Assembly (NCBI RefSeq): GCF_001647275.1
Contig: NZ_LRMM01000036.1
Coordinates: 1-45,243 of the forward strand
Length of the DNA stretch: 45,243 nucleotides
Direction: 5' to 3'
DNA from: Rufibacter ruber
GTDB taxonomy: Bacteria; Bacteroidota; Bacteroidia; Cytophagales; Hymenobacteraceae
Made by a program: the position numbers and the translations under genes. Below are positions 32,026 to 41,058 of this stretch, piece after piece. The notes beneath the pieces are model-generated. The model did no database searches, was not told the origin of the DNA, and saw only the letters and a list, made by a program, of their open reading frames with translations. Every line of letters starts with the position of its first letter. The stretch's first letter is position 1.

Positions 32026-32835
32026 TTACGCCTGCTGCCTGCTTTCTTCGGTTTTATAATTTCTGAAGAAGACAATCAGTACCACCAGGGCCACCACCGC
32101 CAAACAACCCCAGGCGGTTATGATAATCTGGCGGCTCTCTTCCAGGTTGAGGGTATGGTGCTTCAAAATAATTCCGTAAAAGGCCCAAATCCCAACCAAC
32201 CCTACAACAGGATTGGTCCTGGCTAAGACTACATACCCAACAAGTAAGGCGGCAACCACTAACATGATGGTTGTCCAGAGGCCTTCACTCAAACCAAATC
32301 TGTCCCATTCCAGGCCCACTAATGCAGAACTGATATTGGCTACAGTTGCTATTATGATCCAGCCGAAGTACAAGCTCAGCGGCACCTGGGTAAACCATTT
32401 AGAAGCGACGGACCGGCCTGCCTTATAAATGCCCAGCCGCACATGTATGGCCAACAGTGTTGCCAGTTGGATCAATATCAATACCACTGATAGCACCAGC
32501 CACTCGTTTACCCAGGCAATGGTCCAGGCGCCGGTGGCCAGGTTGTTTGCCATAAATAAATAGCCTAACCGCTGCAGGTCTACGTTTGCTTGATGCTTTG
32601 AAGGCTCCTTAAATGCTTTTACCAGGTGATACATGCAGAAGGCAGAAAGAGCTAAGTAAATAACTCCCCAGATAGAGAACGTGAGGCCTGCCGGGGTGAA
32701 TAGCGCAGGGTATTTGTCAGACACGTCGCCAATAGTTTGGCCATTGAAGAGTTCCAGCTGCGTTAACTGTGATGGCACCAGGTGCAGTAAAAAGAAGACA
32801 GTGTTTAGTACCGCCAGTGTTTTGATTTCTTTCAT
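32026..32835 (-). CDS. TspO/MBR-related tryptophan-rich membrane protein
   Basis: 269 aa with about seven to eight hydrophobic helices. The region FTPAGLTFSIWGVIYLALSAF (about residues 46-66) is characteristic of TspO/MBR-like proteins in which a Pro-Ala-Gly turn leads into a helix with SIWGVIY. Trp residues recur in later helices (TGAWTIAWVNEW, SLYFGWIIIA). It is longer than classical TspO (about 160 aa), so it belongs to the enlarged relatives annotated as tryptophan-rich sensory proteins. Ligand and role are unknown. A single gene on the minus strand, 132 bp from the hddC stop with no hairpin between them. Confidence 0.75.
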   Translation of the reverse strand: MKEIKTLAVLNTVFFLLHLVPSQLTQLELFNGQTIGDVSDKYPALFTPAGLTFSIWGVIYLALSAFCMYHLVKAFKEPSKHQANVDLQRLGYLFMANNLATGAWTIAWVNEWLVLSVVLILIQLATLLAIHVRLGIYKAGRSVASKWFTQVPLSLYFGWIIIATVANISSALVGLEWDRFGLSEGLWTTIMLVVAALLVGYVVLARTNPVVGLVGIWAFYGIILKHHTLNLEESRQIIITAWGCLAVVALVVLIVFFRNYKTEESRQQA

Positions 32836-33728
32836 AGTGGAAGGACAAGGGTCTGCAAGTACTTTTTACGTATTTAAGCCGTAATGGACAGTAGAACCCG
32901 TAACTGCTGCTATTGTTTTTTATGAGTATGAGCTGCTGGCAGGGTTTTGGGTTTACAGAACATACTTTTCAGGACAAGCGAGCAGGTAGTAACTAAGCTT
33001 TTCATGGGGCCAGCCCCCAACTCTGACCATAGAAAAAGGTTTGAAGAGGTTAAAGGCTGTCTAGATTCCCCTGGGGGTGGTAACTTAAACGCTCCCGTTC
33101 AGTCTGGAGAGCGGGGCATCTGAGGTAATCCCCCTGAAACTTGATAAGCAATCCTTTCCTTTCCTGCGGGTGCTCCTACAAGCCAAAAAGGCTCCTAACA
33201 GCACTAGGGCAGGTTACCGAAAAGCCCGCACTTATTTAGGCGGCAGCTTTTCCTAATGCTATGGGGCACCATGAGATGAATCCCTCTCCAGTAATCTTTT
33301 ACAAGGCCCTCTCAAGTATTCACTTGCGTACTCAAGTACTCCCAGGCAGATCCTTCGGTTTTTGACGGTAGGCCTTTGCGTCTGCCGCCGGGAACTTTGA
33401 TCTGGCTTTAATTAGAAGCTCTCCCTTACATGGAGTGCGGCCAATCTTCTTTTCTGTTTTTGGCCTACTTTCTGGAAAACAGGCCAAAAACAGAAATCAT
33501 TACTGGTCCAGTAGAACTCAAAAAGTAGAGCCTCTACCTTGATGTGATGACTTCTAACAAAAGTGACAGTACTTGGTTTAGGTTATCACGGGGCCTTTAG
33601 AAGAAAGTTTTTTCCTGTGTATTGCAGTGGCGTTTTCAGGCTTACAGTGGTATTCAATAAAGGAAGAAACAAAAACGATTGTGCATAGCATTTTATAATT
33701 TACGGCCTCAAAATCATTTAGGAGAGAG
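32836..33728. other. 890-bp spacer with one hairpin, no gene
   Basis: Both strands lack protein-like frames. It has a dispersed hairpin (33451-33496) and, right before the next gene, a purine-rich ribosome site (GGAGAGAG) at the ATG 33729. Promoters for the divergent TspO-like gene and the large kinase should lie here, but I could not place them. Confidence 0.55.
33451..33496. repeat. Dispersed hairpin, T variant
   Basis: TTTCTGTTTTTGGCCT pairs perfectly with AGGCCAAAAACAGAAA over 16 bp; the inner ACTTTCTGGAAAAC part is diverged. The core base is T, paired with A. Confidence 0.85.
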
Positions 33729-36700
33729 ATGAAACTACTGAAGAACCTTAAAATAAGAGATAAACTGCTGTTGGTCCTTACTTTACTCATGGTTCCACTT
33801 TTTTATTTTGTCGCTTCCACCATTAAAAATGAACTGGATGAAAATGAAATACTGAGACAAGAGGCGATCCAACTGGAGGAATCTGAGAAAATATCTAGCT
33901 ATCTCCATGCTTTTCAGCGGGAACGGGGCCGTATTCTGGCCGCTGTTGAGGGTGAAAAAACTACCTTGCTCGAGGCAAGGGGCCAAAGGAGTCTGACGGA
34001 TGAAGCAGAGAGGGAGTTGCATGCCTTTTTGGCCAGCACTGGCCGCTCTTTGCCAGAGGCTGCTCTTTTTGAGGATTTTAAAAAATTCAGAAAAGATCTG
34101 GACCAGGATAAGTTAGACGTTCTCGCGTTCAGGAGTTATTCCAGGGATTTGATTTTTCGCCTGCTTGACAGGGTTGATGCCAATGCGACAGGTATCAGTA
34201 ATAAAATGATCAGCAGGCAGCTGGTCAGCTTTAGAAATCTGGCCGAGGCAAAGGTGCAATTAGGTAGAATAAGAAGTCTGTTAATGAAGGTAATCCCTGA
34301 GAGACGTTTTTCTTATGAAGACTATGCTCAAATTGTCTCCCAGGTTGAATCTTATAACCGGTCCCTGAATAATTTTCAGAGATATGCCACCAAAGAGTCA
34401 GCTAACCTTGTTCAGAAAATCACTGCTTCTGATAACTACAAGCAGGTTGACGCTACTTTACTGGCTATAAGCGCTAATCCCGAGATAGATCTTTCTTCCT
34501 TTAGTACCGCAGCTGTCTTTAACGTTTTTACCATAAGCATAGAGGCGTACCGGGCAGCAGAGGAAAAACTGATTGCCCAGATCAGGAACCAAGTGAACGC
34601 TGAAATACAGCAAAAAGAGCAATTCCTGCTGTTTTTAAGCCTTGCGATGGTAGTTGTTCTGGCCCTGACTGCGTTCTTATCCTTTTATATTGTAAACCTT
34701 ATCTCTACTTCGCTTTCTAAGTTAAAAGTTGCTGCAGACCGAATCAACATGGGGGCAACAGATGTTGTCATCAACATTGACAGCAAAGATGAAATTGGCA
34801 GTGTGGCAAGCTCCTTCAGAGAAGTGGTGGCTAAGAATATTTCCCTGTCTCAGGTGGCCAAGGCAATAGGGCAGGGGCAGTATGACATGGAGGTTGAGGT
34901 GAAAAGCGAAGAAGATGTGCTGAGCCACGCCATTAAAGACATGAAGGACAACCTGCAAACCTTCACCTCTGAGAATGCCAGGCGTAGTTGGGTGCTCACA
35001 GGAGTGTCTGAATTTAATAGCCTGATTAGCGGAGAAACCTCCATAGAGGGGGTAGCCAAGAAAACTATTTCTTATCTGTGTGATTATACAGGGTCAGAGG
35101 CTGGTATCTTTTACCTGCATAATGACAATGGCCGGCTGGAACCTGTCGCCACACACGGGGTTGCTTACAGCATAGACCAGTTACCCACCTTTGCAATGGG
35201 AACTGGAATAATAGGCCAGGCGGTGCAGGACCGTAAAGTGCAGCAATTGGAGGGAATAGCTGAAGAATACCTGAAAATCAAGACAGGTATGTCTGAGGTG
35301 ATGCCTGCTAGTGTTCTAATTGTTCCTCTTTACTTCTCCTCCCATATAGTGGGGGCGCTTGAGCTTTGTTCCCGCCAGCCCTATGGAGAGCTGGAGCAGA
35401 AGCTTTTTGACGCTTTATCTGAACGTATTTCAGTTGTTCTCCATACTTTGAAAGCGCACCTGCAGACGCAGGAACTACTGTATGAAACCCAGAACCAGGC
35501 TGAAGAGCTGGAAACCCAGCAAGAAGAGCTGCGTCACCTCAACGCCGAGCTGAAAGCCTCAGAAGAGGAACTGCGCGTAAACCAGGAGGAATTGCAGGAG
35601 AAGAATGCTGAACTGGAAGAAAAAGCCCAACTGCTGGAGGAGCAGTATGAGGCGCTTCAAACTAAAAACACTGCTCTGGAAGATGCCCGCCAAGCCATTG
35701 AGCTCAAGATAAAGCAGGTAGAAACGGTAAGTAAGTACAAGAGCGACTTCCTGGCCAATATGTCTCATGAGCTACGCACGCCGCTCAACAGTATCCTGAT
35801 TCTGTCCAGGTTGCTGGCTGACAACGTAGAGAACACCCTTTCTTCTAAGCAGATAGACCATGCCCAGATCATTCATAAATCTGGGGTAGACCTCTTGAAG
35901 CTGATCAACGAGATTCTGGATCTCTCCAAGATAGAATCTGGTATGATCAAACTGGAGACGGAAGAAATCAATTTGAAAGACATTTCACTGGAGCCCATGT
36001 TCAGGGAACTGGCGGCTAAAAAGAAAATCACCTACCGCGAGACCATCAGGCAAGGAAGGGTGGACAAAATCATCACAGACCGTTTCAGGTTGGAACAGAT
36101 CCTGAAGAACTTCATAGGAAATGCAATCAAGTTCACAAACGAAGGGGGAGAGGTAGAACTCTCAATTTATCCGGTAAACAGCAGACCTACGTTTAAGTCT
36201 GAGCAGTTAAACGAGCAGCAAGAAATTATTGCCTTTTCTGTAAAGGATTCTGGCATTGGTATTCCTAAGGATAAGCAGGAAGTAGTATTTGAGGCATTCC
36301 AGCAAGCAGATACGTCCACTACCCGCAAGTACGGTGGCACAGGCTTAGGCTTGACCATCAGTAAAGAATTAGCGACTCTGTTAGGTGGTGAACTGATGTT
36401 GGAGAGTGAGCCGGGGGTGGGTAGTACCTTCACTTTATATCTTCCGGCAAACCCGGCTAACGTTTCTGAAAAACCCCAACAGAAAAAAGAGAACGTCGCT
36501 GCCCCGTCTCGGCCAAATAAAGCCGAAAGCCTAAACCAGGTGTTAGACCGGATTGAGCAGACTGACAAAAAGGACATTTCAGTTCTCATTGTAGAAGATG
36601 ACAGAGGCTTCAGTGATATCCTGGCCGATTTTGCCAAAGCAAAGAAGTTTGTAGTGCACCAGGCGTTCACTGGTCAGGATGGCCTAAAACTGGCCCGCAT

Positions 36701-37745
36701 AGAAAAACCAGATGCTATGCTCCTGGATGTGCATTTACCTGATATCTCCGGATGGGAAGTCCTGAAGGAGATTAGGGAAGACCGTGAGCTGCGGCATCTC
36801 AATGTGCATGTCATGTCTGCCTATGACAAAGAGGTGATGGGCGAGCATGGGCACAAAGAAGAATACCTGCCTAAGCCGGTAACGCTTGAAATGTTAAACA
36901 AAGCCTTTACTTCTATTGCAGAAATATCTGGTACCTCACTGGAGAACATCTTGATTGTAGAAGACAACGAGATAGAGAACAAAGCGGTGGCAGAACTGCT
37001 TTTGGCGCATGGCTTAAAATCAGCCTCTGCCTATTCTGCTGAAGAAGCAGAGCAGGTTCTGGCCAAACAGAAAATTGACTGCATTATTCTGGACCTGAAC
37101 CTGCCCGGCATGAAAGGCTATGACTGGATGATAAAGATGAAGTCACAGCCGGCCCTCACTGATATTCCTATCATCATCTATTCCGGGAAAGATGTAAGTG
37201 AGGCTGAGGAAACAGACCTGAAGGAGTTCGCCAACACCATTATTATCAAGAATGAGTATTCTTATCTGCGTCTGCTGGATGAGGTGCAGCTGTTCTTGCA
37301 CAAGGTGAACCAAAAGCTTCCGTCTGGGAATGAGTTCAAGATGAAACTGCACGTGCCCAAGGAAGTACTGCATGACAGAAAGGTGTTGGTGGTAGATGAT
37401 GACGTGCGTAACATCTACTCGCTCAGTAGCTTGCTAGAGCAACACGGCATGCACGTTCTCACCGCCTACAATGGGAAAGAAGCCATTCAGAAACTGGAAG
37501 CTGAAAAAGGCGTTGAGATAGTCATTATGGATGTGATGATGCCTGAAATGGACGGTATTGAAGCCACAAAACGAATAAGGGAAAATCCTCGTTTGAAGCA
37601 ATTACCCATTATTACGCTCACCGCTAAGGCCATGAAAGAAGACAAGGAGAAGTGCATTGCTGCTGGGGCATCTGATTATATAGCCAAACCCGTAGATACT
37701 GATAAATTATTGACTTTAATGCGGGTGTGGCTGTATGAAGCTTGA
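33729..37745 (+). CDS. Hybrid sensor kinase: NIT-like sensor, HAMP, GAF, HisKA, HATPase, three receivers
   Basis: 1338 aa. Membrane helices at about 12-30 and 299-321 enclose a periplasmic all-helical domain with SYLHAFQRERGRILAAV, the signature of the nitrate/nitrite-sensing (NIT) family. HAMP (about 322-415), GAF (430-575) and a long coiled coil (580-668) follow. HisKA has His680 (ANMSHELRTPLN), and the HATPase has NFIGNAIKF, DSGIGIPKD and GTGLGLTIS. Three receivers then have phosphoacceptors Asp1000, Asp1122 and Asp1268; the second lacks the usual Lys-Pro pair. Its ATG is preceded by GGAGAGAG. It overlaps the CheR gene by 11 bp, so the four genes to 40333 are translated as one unit. Confidence 0.9.
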   Translation: MKLLKNLKIRDKLLLVLTLLMVPLFYFVASTIKNELDENEILRQEAIQLEESEKISSYLHAFQRERGRILAAVEGEKTTLLEARGQRSLTDEAERELHAFLASTGRSLPEAALFEDFKKFRKDLDQDKLDVLAFRSYSRDLIFRLLDRVDANATGISNKMISRQLVSFRNLAEAKVQLGRIRSLLMKVIPERRFSYEDYAQIVSQVESYNRSLNNFQRYATKESANLVQKITASDNYKQVDATLLAISANPEIDLSSFSTAAVFNVFTISIEAYRAAEEKLIAQIRNQVNAEIQQKEQFLLFLSLAMVVVLALTAFLSFYIVNLISTSLSKLKVAADRINMGATDVVINIDSKDEIGSVASSFREVVAKNISLSQVAKAIGQGQYDMEVEVKSEEDVLSHAIKDMKDNLQTFTSENARRSWVLTGVSEFNSLISGETSIEGVAKKTISYLCDYTGSEAGIFYLHNDNGRLEPVATHGVAYSIDQLPTFAMGTGIIGQAVQDRKVQQLEGIAEEYLKIKTGMSEVMPASVLIVPLYFSSHIVGALELCSRQPYGELEQKLFDALSERISVVLHTLKAHLQTQELLYETQNQAEELETQQEELRHLNAELKASEEELRVNQEELQEKNAELEEKAQLLEEQYEALQTKNTALEDARQAIELKIKQVETVSKYKSDFLANMSHELRTPLNSILILSRLLADNVENTLSSKQIDHAQIIHKSGVDLLKLINEILDLSKIESGMIKLETEEINLKDISLEPMFRELAAKKKITYRETIRQGRVDKIITDRFRLEQILKNFIGNAIKFTNEGGEVELSIYPVNSRPTFKSEQLNEQQEIIAFSVKDSGIGIPKDKQEVVFEAFQQADTSTTRKYGGTGLGLTISKELATLLGGELMLESEPGVGSTFTLYLPANPANVSEKPQQKKENVAAPSRPNKAESLNQVLDRIEQTDKKDISVLIVEDDRGFSDILADFAKAKKFVVHQAFTGQDGLKLARIEKPDAMLLDVHLPDISGWEVLKEIREDRELRHLNVHVMSAYDKEVMGEHGHKEEYLPKPVTLEMLNKAFTSIAEISGTSLENILIVEDNEIENKAVAELLLAHGLKSASAYSAEEAEQVLAKQKIDCIILDLNLPGMKGYDWMIKMKSQPALTDIPIIIYSGKDVSEAEETDLKEFANTIIIKNEYSYLRLLDEVQLFLHKVNQKLPSGNEFKMKLHVPKEVLHDRKVLVVDDDVRNIYSLSSLLEQHGMHVLTAYNGKEAIQKLEAEKGVEIVIMDVMMPEMDGIEATKRIRENPRLKQLPIITLTAKAMKEDKEKCIAAGASDYIAKPVDTDKLLTLMRVWLYEA

Positions 37746-38568
37746 GGCTGATGTGCTTTTTGAACAGGCGGTAGAAACGCTTATCCATGATATTCATGCC
37801 CAGTATGGGTATGACTTTAGCGGATATGCCCGGGCCTCAGTGTACCGGAGAATCAAAAGGTTTTTAGGAAATAAGAACCTGGCCTCTGTTGAAGAACTGC
37901 GGAAAAGCCTATTTCAGGATCCCTACTTCTTTGAAAATTTCCTGCAGGAAATCACGGTCAATGTCACCGAGATGTTTCGGGACCCTACATTTTTCCTGGC
38001 ACTGCGCGAGAAGGTGTTGCCTATACTCTCCACCTATCCGTTTATTAAAATCTGGGATGCGGGTTGCTCTACCGGGGAAGAACTTTTTTCCCTGGCCATT
38101 CTCCTGAAAGAGGAAGGATTGCTGGAAAGAACTAAAATTTACGCCACTGACATTAACCAGAAAGTTTTGAAGCAGGCGAAGGAAGGTATTTTCAATTTGG
38201 CCAATATGGCAAGTTACACCTCCGCTTATTACGCCGCGGGAGGCAAGACAGAATTCTCCAGCTACTATACCAGCAGCTATGGTAGCGCTAAATTTGACGC
38301 ATCGTTAGTAAAGAATGCCGTTTTTTATCCGCATAACCTGGCCACTGATTCCTCTTTTAATGAGTTTCACTTAATCCTGTGCAGAAATGTGCTCATTTAC
38401 TTTAACAGAGAGTTACAGGAACGGGTTTTCAACTTGTTTGATGAAAGTTTGGTAAGTTTAGGGTATCTGGGTTTGGGCAAAAAAGAAACCTTGGCCATGT
38501 CGCAGATCCATAACAGCTATACCTGCCTTGATAAAAGTAACCGAATCTACCGGAAGGCCACCAGATAG
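37735..38568 (+). CDS. CheR-type protein-glutamate methyltransferase
   Basis: 277 aa. The N-terminal helical domain (residues 10-75; the ITVNVTEMFRDPTFF segment is typical of CheR) and a SAM-binding fold follow, with motif IWDAGCSTGEE at 106-116 and LILCRNVLIYF near residue 215. These enzymes methylate glutamates on chemoreceptors. No chemoreceptor, CheA or CheW is nearby, so the partner may be the coiled-coil region of the adjacent hybrid kinase, as in other kinase-CheR-CheB clusters of Bacteroidota and Myxococcota. The start overlaps the kinase gene by 11 bp, and the stop abuts the CheB ATG directly. Confidence 0.92.
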   Translation: MKLEADVLFEQAVETLIHDIHAQYGYDFSGYARASVYRRIKRFLGNKNLASVEELRKSLFQDPYFFENFLQEITVNVTEMFRDPTFFLALREKVLPILSTYPFIKIWDAGCSTGEELFSLAILLKEEGLLERTKIYATDINQKVLKQAKEGIFNLANMASYTSAYYAAGGKTEFSSYYTSSYGSAKFDASLVKNAVFYPHNLATDSSFNEFHLILCRNVLIYFNRELQERVFNLFDESLVSLGYLGLGKKETLAMSQIHNSYTCLDKSNRIYRKATR

Positions 38569-39141
38569 ATGAAGAAGGAGACAAAGGTTATTGTGATAGG
38601 AGGTTCTTGGGGCGGCATCAAGGCTTCCCAGGAAATTCTAAAGCAGTTGCCCGCTTCTTACGGTATTCCTATTGTGATGGTGCTGCATAGGCTCCGCAAC
38701 TTTGACGGAAATCTACAGATAGTGTTTGAGAAGAGAGTGGCGCTCCAGGTAATTGAGGTAGAGGAAAAGGAAAAGCTACAAGCTGGATATGTATACGTGG
38801 CACCCTCTAATTACCACGTACTGCTGGAAAAGGACCAGACCTTTTCTTTAGATGTTTCTGAGCTGGAGAATTACTCCCGGCCGGCCATTGATGTAACCTT
38901 CACCAGCGCGGCAGAAGCATTTGGTTCTAATACTATTGGCATTGTGTTAAGCGGCGCCAGCAAAGATGGTAGTGCCGGACTCAAGGAAATTGCCGCCAGG
39001 GGAGGGACCGTTATTGTGCAGGATCCCAGGGAGGCAGAAGTAGACACTATGCCCTTAGCCGCTATTGCCAGTGTGCCAGGTTGCCAGATAATGAATTCGG
39101 AGTGCATTCAAGCTTTTTTACTTTCTTTACATGATCACTGA
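38569..39141 (+). CDS. CheB-type methylesterase domain, without receiver
   Basis: 190 aa, only the catalytic domain of CheB. The Ser-His-Asp triad is Ser13 (GGSWGG), His40 (VLHRL) and Asp133 (SGASKDGSAG). Classical CheB carries an N-terminal receiver that controls the enzyme; it is absent, so activity here may be constitutive or be set by partner proteins, for example the receivers of the neighbouring kinases. The gene begins one base after the CheR stop and overlaps the following REC-kinase gene by 11 bp. It should remove methyl groups placed by the adjacent CheR. Confidence 0.92.
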   Translation: MKKETKVIVIGGSWGGIKASQEILKQLPASYGIPIVMVLHRLRNFDGNLQIVFEKRVALQVIEVEEKEKLQAGYVYVAPSNYHVLLEKDQTFSLDVSELENYSRPAIDVTFTSAAEAFGSNTIGIVLSGASKDGSAGLKEIAARGGTVIVQDPREAEVDTMPLAAIASVPGCQIMNSECIQAFLLSLHDH

Positions 39142-40333
39142 CCAATACCTTCTATCTCCCATGCTGGCCTCTGAAGTACAACCAGTTAAAATTCTTTTGG
39201 TTGATGACAAACCTGAGAACCTGGTGAGTTTGGAAAGCTTACTTTTTAAAGAAGAGGAAGGCGTCACGTATCTGTGTGCAGAATCAGGTGAAGAGGCGCT
39301 AAAAATTGCTCTGCAGGAAGAACTGGCATTAATTTTACTGGATGTGCAAATGCCCGGGATGAACGGTTATGAAGTAGCCCGGTACCTGCGCAACATTTCC
39401 AAAACCAGGGATATCCCTATCATTTTTGTAACTGCCATTGATGAGCAAGATACCCATGTGATGGAGGGCTTTGAGGCGGGTGCGGTAGATTTTCTTTTCA
39501 AACCCTTGCACCCATACATCACCAAAGCAAAAGTCTCTGCCTTTGTAAAGTTTTTCCTCCAGAGAAAAGCGCTTGAAAAAGCGAATCACCTCACTTTAAA
39601 AATGAATCAGGAACTGGAGGCGCGGGTGAAAGAACGCACCAAAGAACTGATTAAGGTGAACAGAGATCTGGACAACTTTGTTTACACCGCTTCACATGAC
39701 CTAAAAGCCCCTATCAACAACATTGAGGCGCTGATGATTGCCCTGGAAGAGACATTGCACCAACCTGAGTTTGATAAGGACGAGGTGGCTAATTTATTGA
39801 ACATGGTGAATCATTCTGTCAGCCGTTTTAAAGCCACCTTACTTGATTTGACTGAAATAGCCAAAGTCCAGTATGAGGCAGAAACTGGTAAGGGCAAAGT
39901 AAGCTTCAAAGAGATTTTCAACGATGTAAAATTGCATATAAAGGATCTGATTGAAAGTTCTAACGCTAAAATTACCGTTGATTTTTCCCAGGCTCCTGAC
40001 ATAACCTTTTCCCGTAAGAACCTTAGGAGCATTCTTTATAACCTCCTCTCTAATAGCATCAAATATCGGTCCCCTGAGCGGAGTCCGGAGATTGAGGTTA
40101 AAACAAAAACAATAGACGGTTTCACTCTGTTAACGGTAAGAGACAATGGGTTAGGGTTGCGGCAGCAAGACCATGAAAAGGTGTTTGGAATGTTCCAGCG
40201 GTTACACCGGCACGTGGAAGGAACCGGTGTAGGCTTGGCCATTGTAAAGAATATTGTGGAGAACTGTGACGGAAAGATCGAATTTGAAAGTGAGGTTGGA
40301 AAAGGCAGTGTATTCAAGGTGTATCTGAAGTGA
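39131..40333 (+). CDS. Receiver-histidine kinase fusion (REC-coiled coil-HisKA-HATPase)
   Basis: 400 aa. The receiver is at 18-135 (acidic DDKPEN at 25-30, phosphoacceptor Asp71 in LLDVQMPGMNG, Lys124 in LFKPL). A coiled coil (145-180) is followed by HisKA with His189 (TASHDLKAPINN), and the HATPase has LYNLLSNSIKY, DNGLGL and GTGVGLAIV. It has no sensor of its own and should take phosphate or protein signals from the large hybrid kinase. Last gene of the four-gene overlapping run; no DNA-binding output protein is included, so the final target is elsewhere. The family is common with CheB/CheR in Bacteroidota. Confidence 0.9.
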   Translation: MITDQYLLSPMLASEVQPVKILLVDDKPENLVSLESLLFKEEEGVTYLCAESGEEALKIALQEELALILLDVQMPGMNGYEVARYLRNISKTRDIPIIFVTAIDEQDTHVMEGFEAGAVDFLFKPLHPYITKAKVSAFVKFFLQRKALEKANHLTLKMNQELEARVKERTKELIKVNRDLDNFVYTASHDLKAPINNIEALMIALEETLHQPEFDKDEVANLLNMVNHSVSRFKATLLDLTEIAKVQYEAETGKGKVSFKEIFNDVKLHIKDLIESSNAKITVDFSQAPDITFSRKNLRSILYNLLSNSIKYRSPERSPEIEVKTKTIDGFTLLTVRDNGLGLRQQDHEKVFGMFQRLHRHVEGTGVGLAIVKNIVENCDGKIEFESEVGKGSVFKVYLK

Positions 40334-40350
40334 GTTGTAATCCAGAGCGA

Positions 40351-40593
40351 CTATGGGTGAGCGTATTGGTTGACTTTATAGGTGGGTAGGTTTCCATTTA
40401 CTAGGTATTTACGGGCCTTCAGCAGTTCCCATTTTTCCTTCAGAGAATTAAAGGAGAAACAGTAGGCAACTATAAATCCAGTGATGATAGCATTGGGCCC
40501 ACCTAGTTTAGAAAAGTACAGAGTGATAAAGAATAGTACCAGAAGAAGATAAAGTACTTTTTCTTTTCTGGTAAGATCATTTAAACCAAGCAT
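40351..40593 (-). pseudogene. Probable truncated O-antigen ligase-like membrane protein
   Basis: 80 aa with two hydrophobic helices (about residues 12-28 and 33-50) and then KEKWELLKARK. This start (RKEKVLYLLLVLFFITLYF, then the KEKW..LK.RK loop) resembles the first two helices of Bacteroidota O-antigen ligase/polymerase proteins, which usually have about 400 residues and ten or more helices. The frame ends soon after with a tail (NGNLPTYKVNQYAHP) that looks unrelated. I infer a remnant left by a deletion. It could instead be a genuine two-helix protein. It is convergent with the REC-kinase gene, 17 bp away. Confidence 0.45.
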
Positions 40594-40777
40594 AATAAAG
40601 GGGGCAGATTTTTTAGAGTAACTATAGCAACAGCAAAGAAAGAGGTTTATATTTTAGTAGTAAAGAGTCTGTCTTTTTACGGTTGCCTATTACTTAAAGA
40701 ATGATGAACCTGTTTAGCGTGTATGTTTTGCCGCCCTCTCATGCTTAATGACTGGCTGAAGCATAAGAGAGTGTCCA

Positions 40778-40815
40778 CGTTTTTGGGCTATTTTCTGAAA
40801 AACAGGCCAGAAACA
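40778..40815. repeat. Degenerate copy of the dispersed hairpin family
   Basis: CGTTTTTGGGCTATTTT with AAAAACAGGCCAGAAACA; only part of the stem still pairs. Confidence 0.6.
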
Positions 40816-40951
40816 GAGGCTGTCTTCAACTAAAGGCAACAGCAGAGGCTTGCGCCTGATACTAAGGTGAGAACCCTAATGAGCTTTGCGGTTAGTTTGA
40901 AAATGTTTAGGGCTTGTTTTTGATAATTTATTTTCCAGATTTTTGATTTAT

Positions 40952-40999
40952 AAAACTGAAAAGAGACAGGACTAGGGGTCGCTGTCTCTTTTCAGTTTT
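40952..40999. terminator. Bidirectional terminator hairpin downstream of the T9SS protein gene
   Basis: AAAACTGAAAAGAGACAG (40952-40969) pairs perfectly with CTGTCTCTTTTCAGTTTT (40982-40999) around a 12-nt loop. It is flanked by A and T runs, so it can work in either direction. Its sequence is unrelated to the dispersed family. It lies 60 bp beyond the stop of the large minus-strand gene at 41059. Confidence 0.8.
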
Positions 41000-41018
41000 T
41001 GATCAGATTTTAAAACTA

Positions 41019-41045
41019 GCGTAGAAACAGGAGCTATTTCTACGC
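41019..41045. terminator. Hairpin directly after the T9SS protein stop
   Basis: GCGTAGAAA (41019-41027) pairs with TTTCTACGC (41037-41045), 14 bp past the stop of the minus-strand gene. CTA and TAG just outside extend the pairing with a bulge. It may be a first, weaker stop or protect the mRNA end. Confidence 0.55.
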
Positions 41046-41058
41046 CTAGGGGAAAACG

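Larger units (their letters stand above)
40594..41058. other. 465-bp spacer with three hairpins, no gene
   Basis: Hairpins at 40778-40815, 40952-40999 and 41019-41045 are described separately. The rest is AT-rich without a protein-like frame. Confidence 0.6.
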
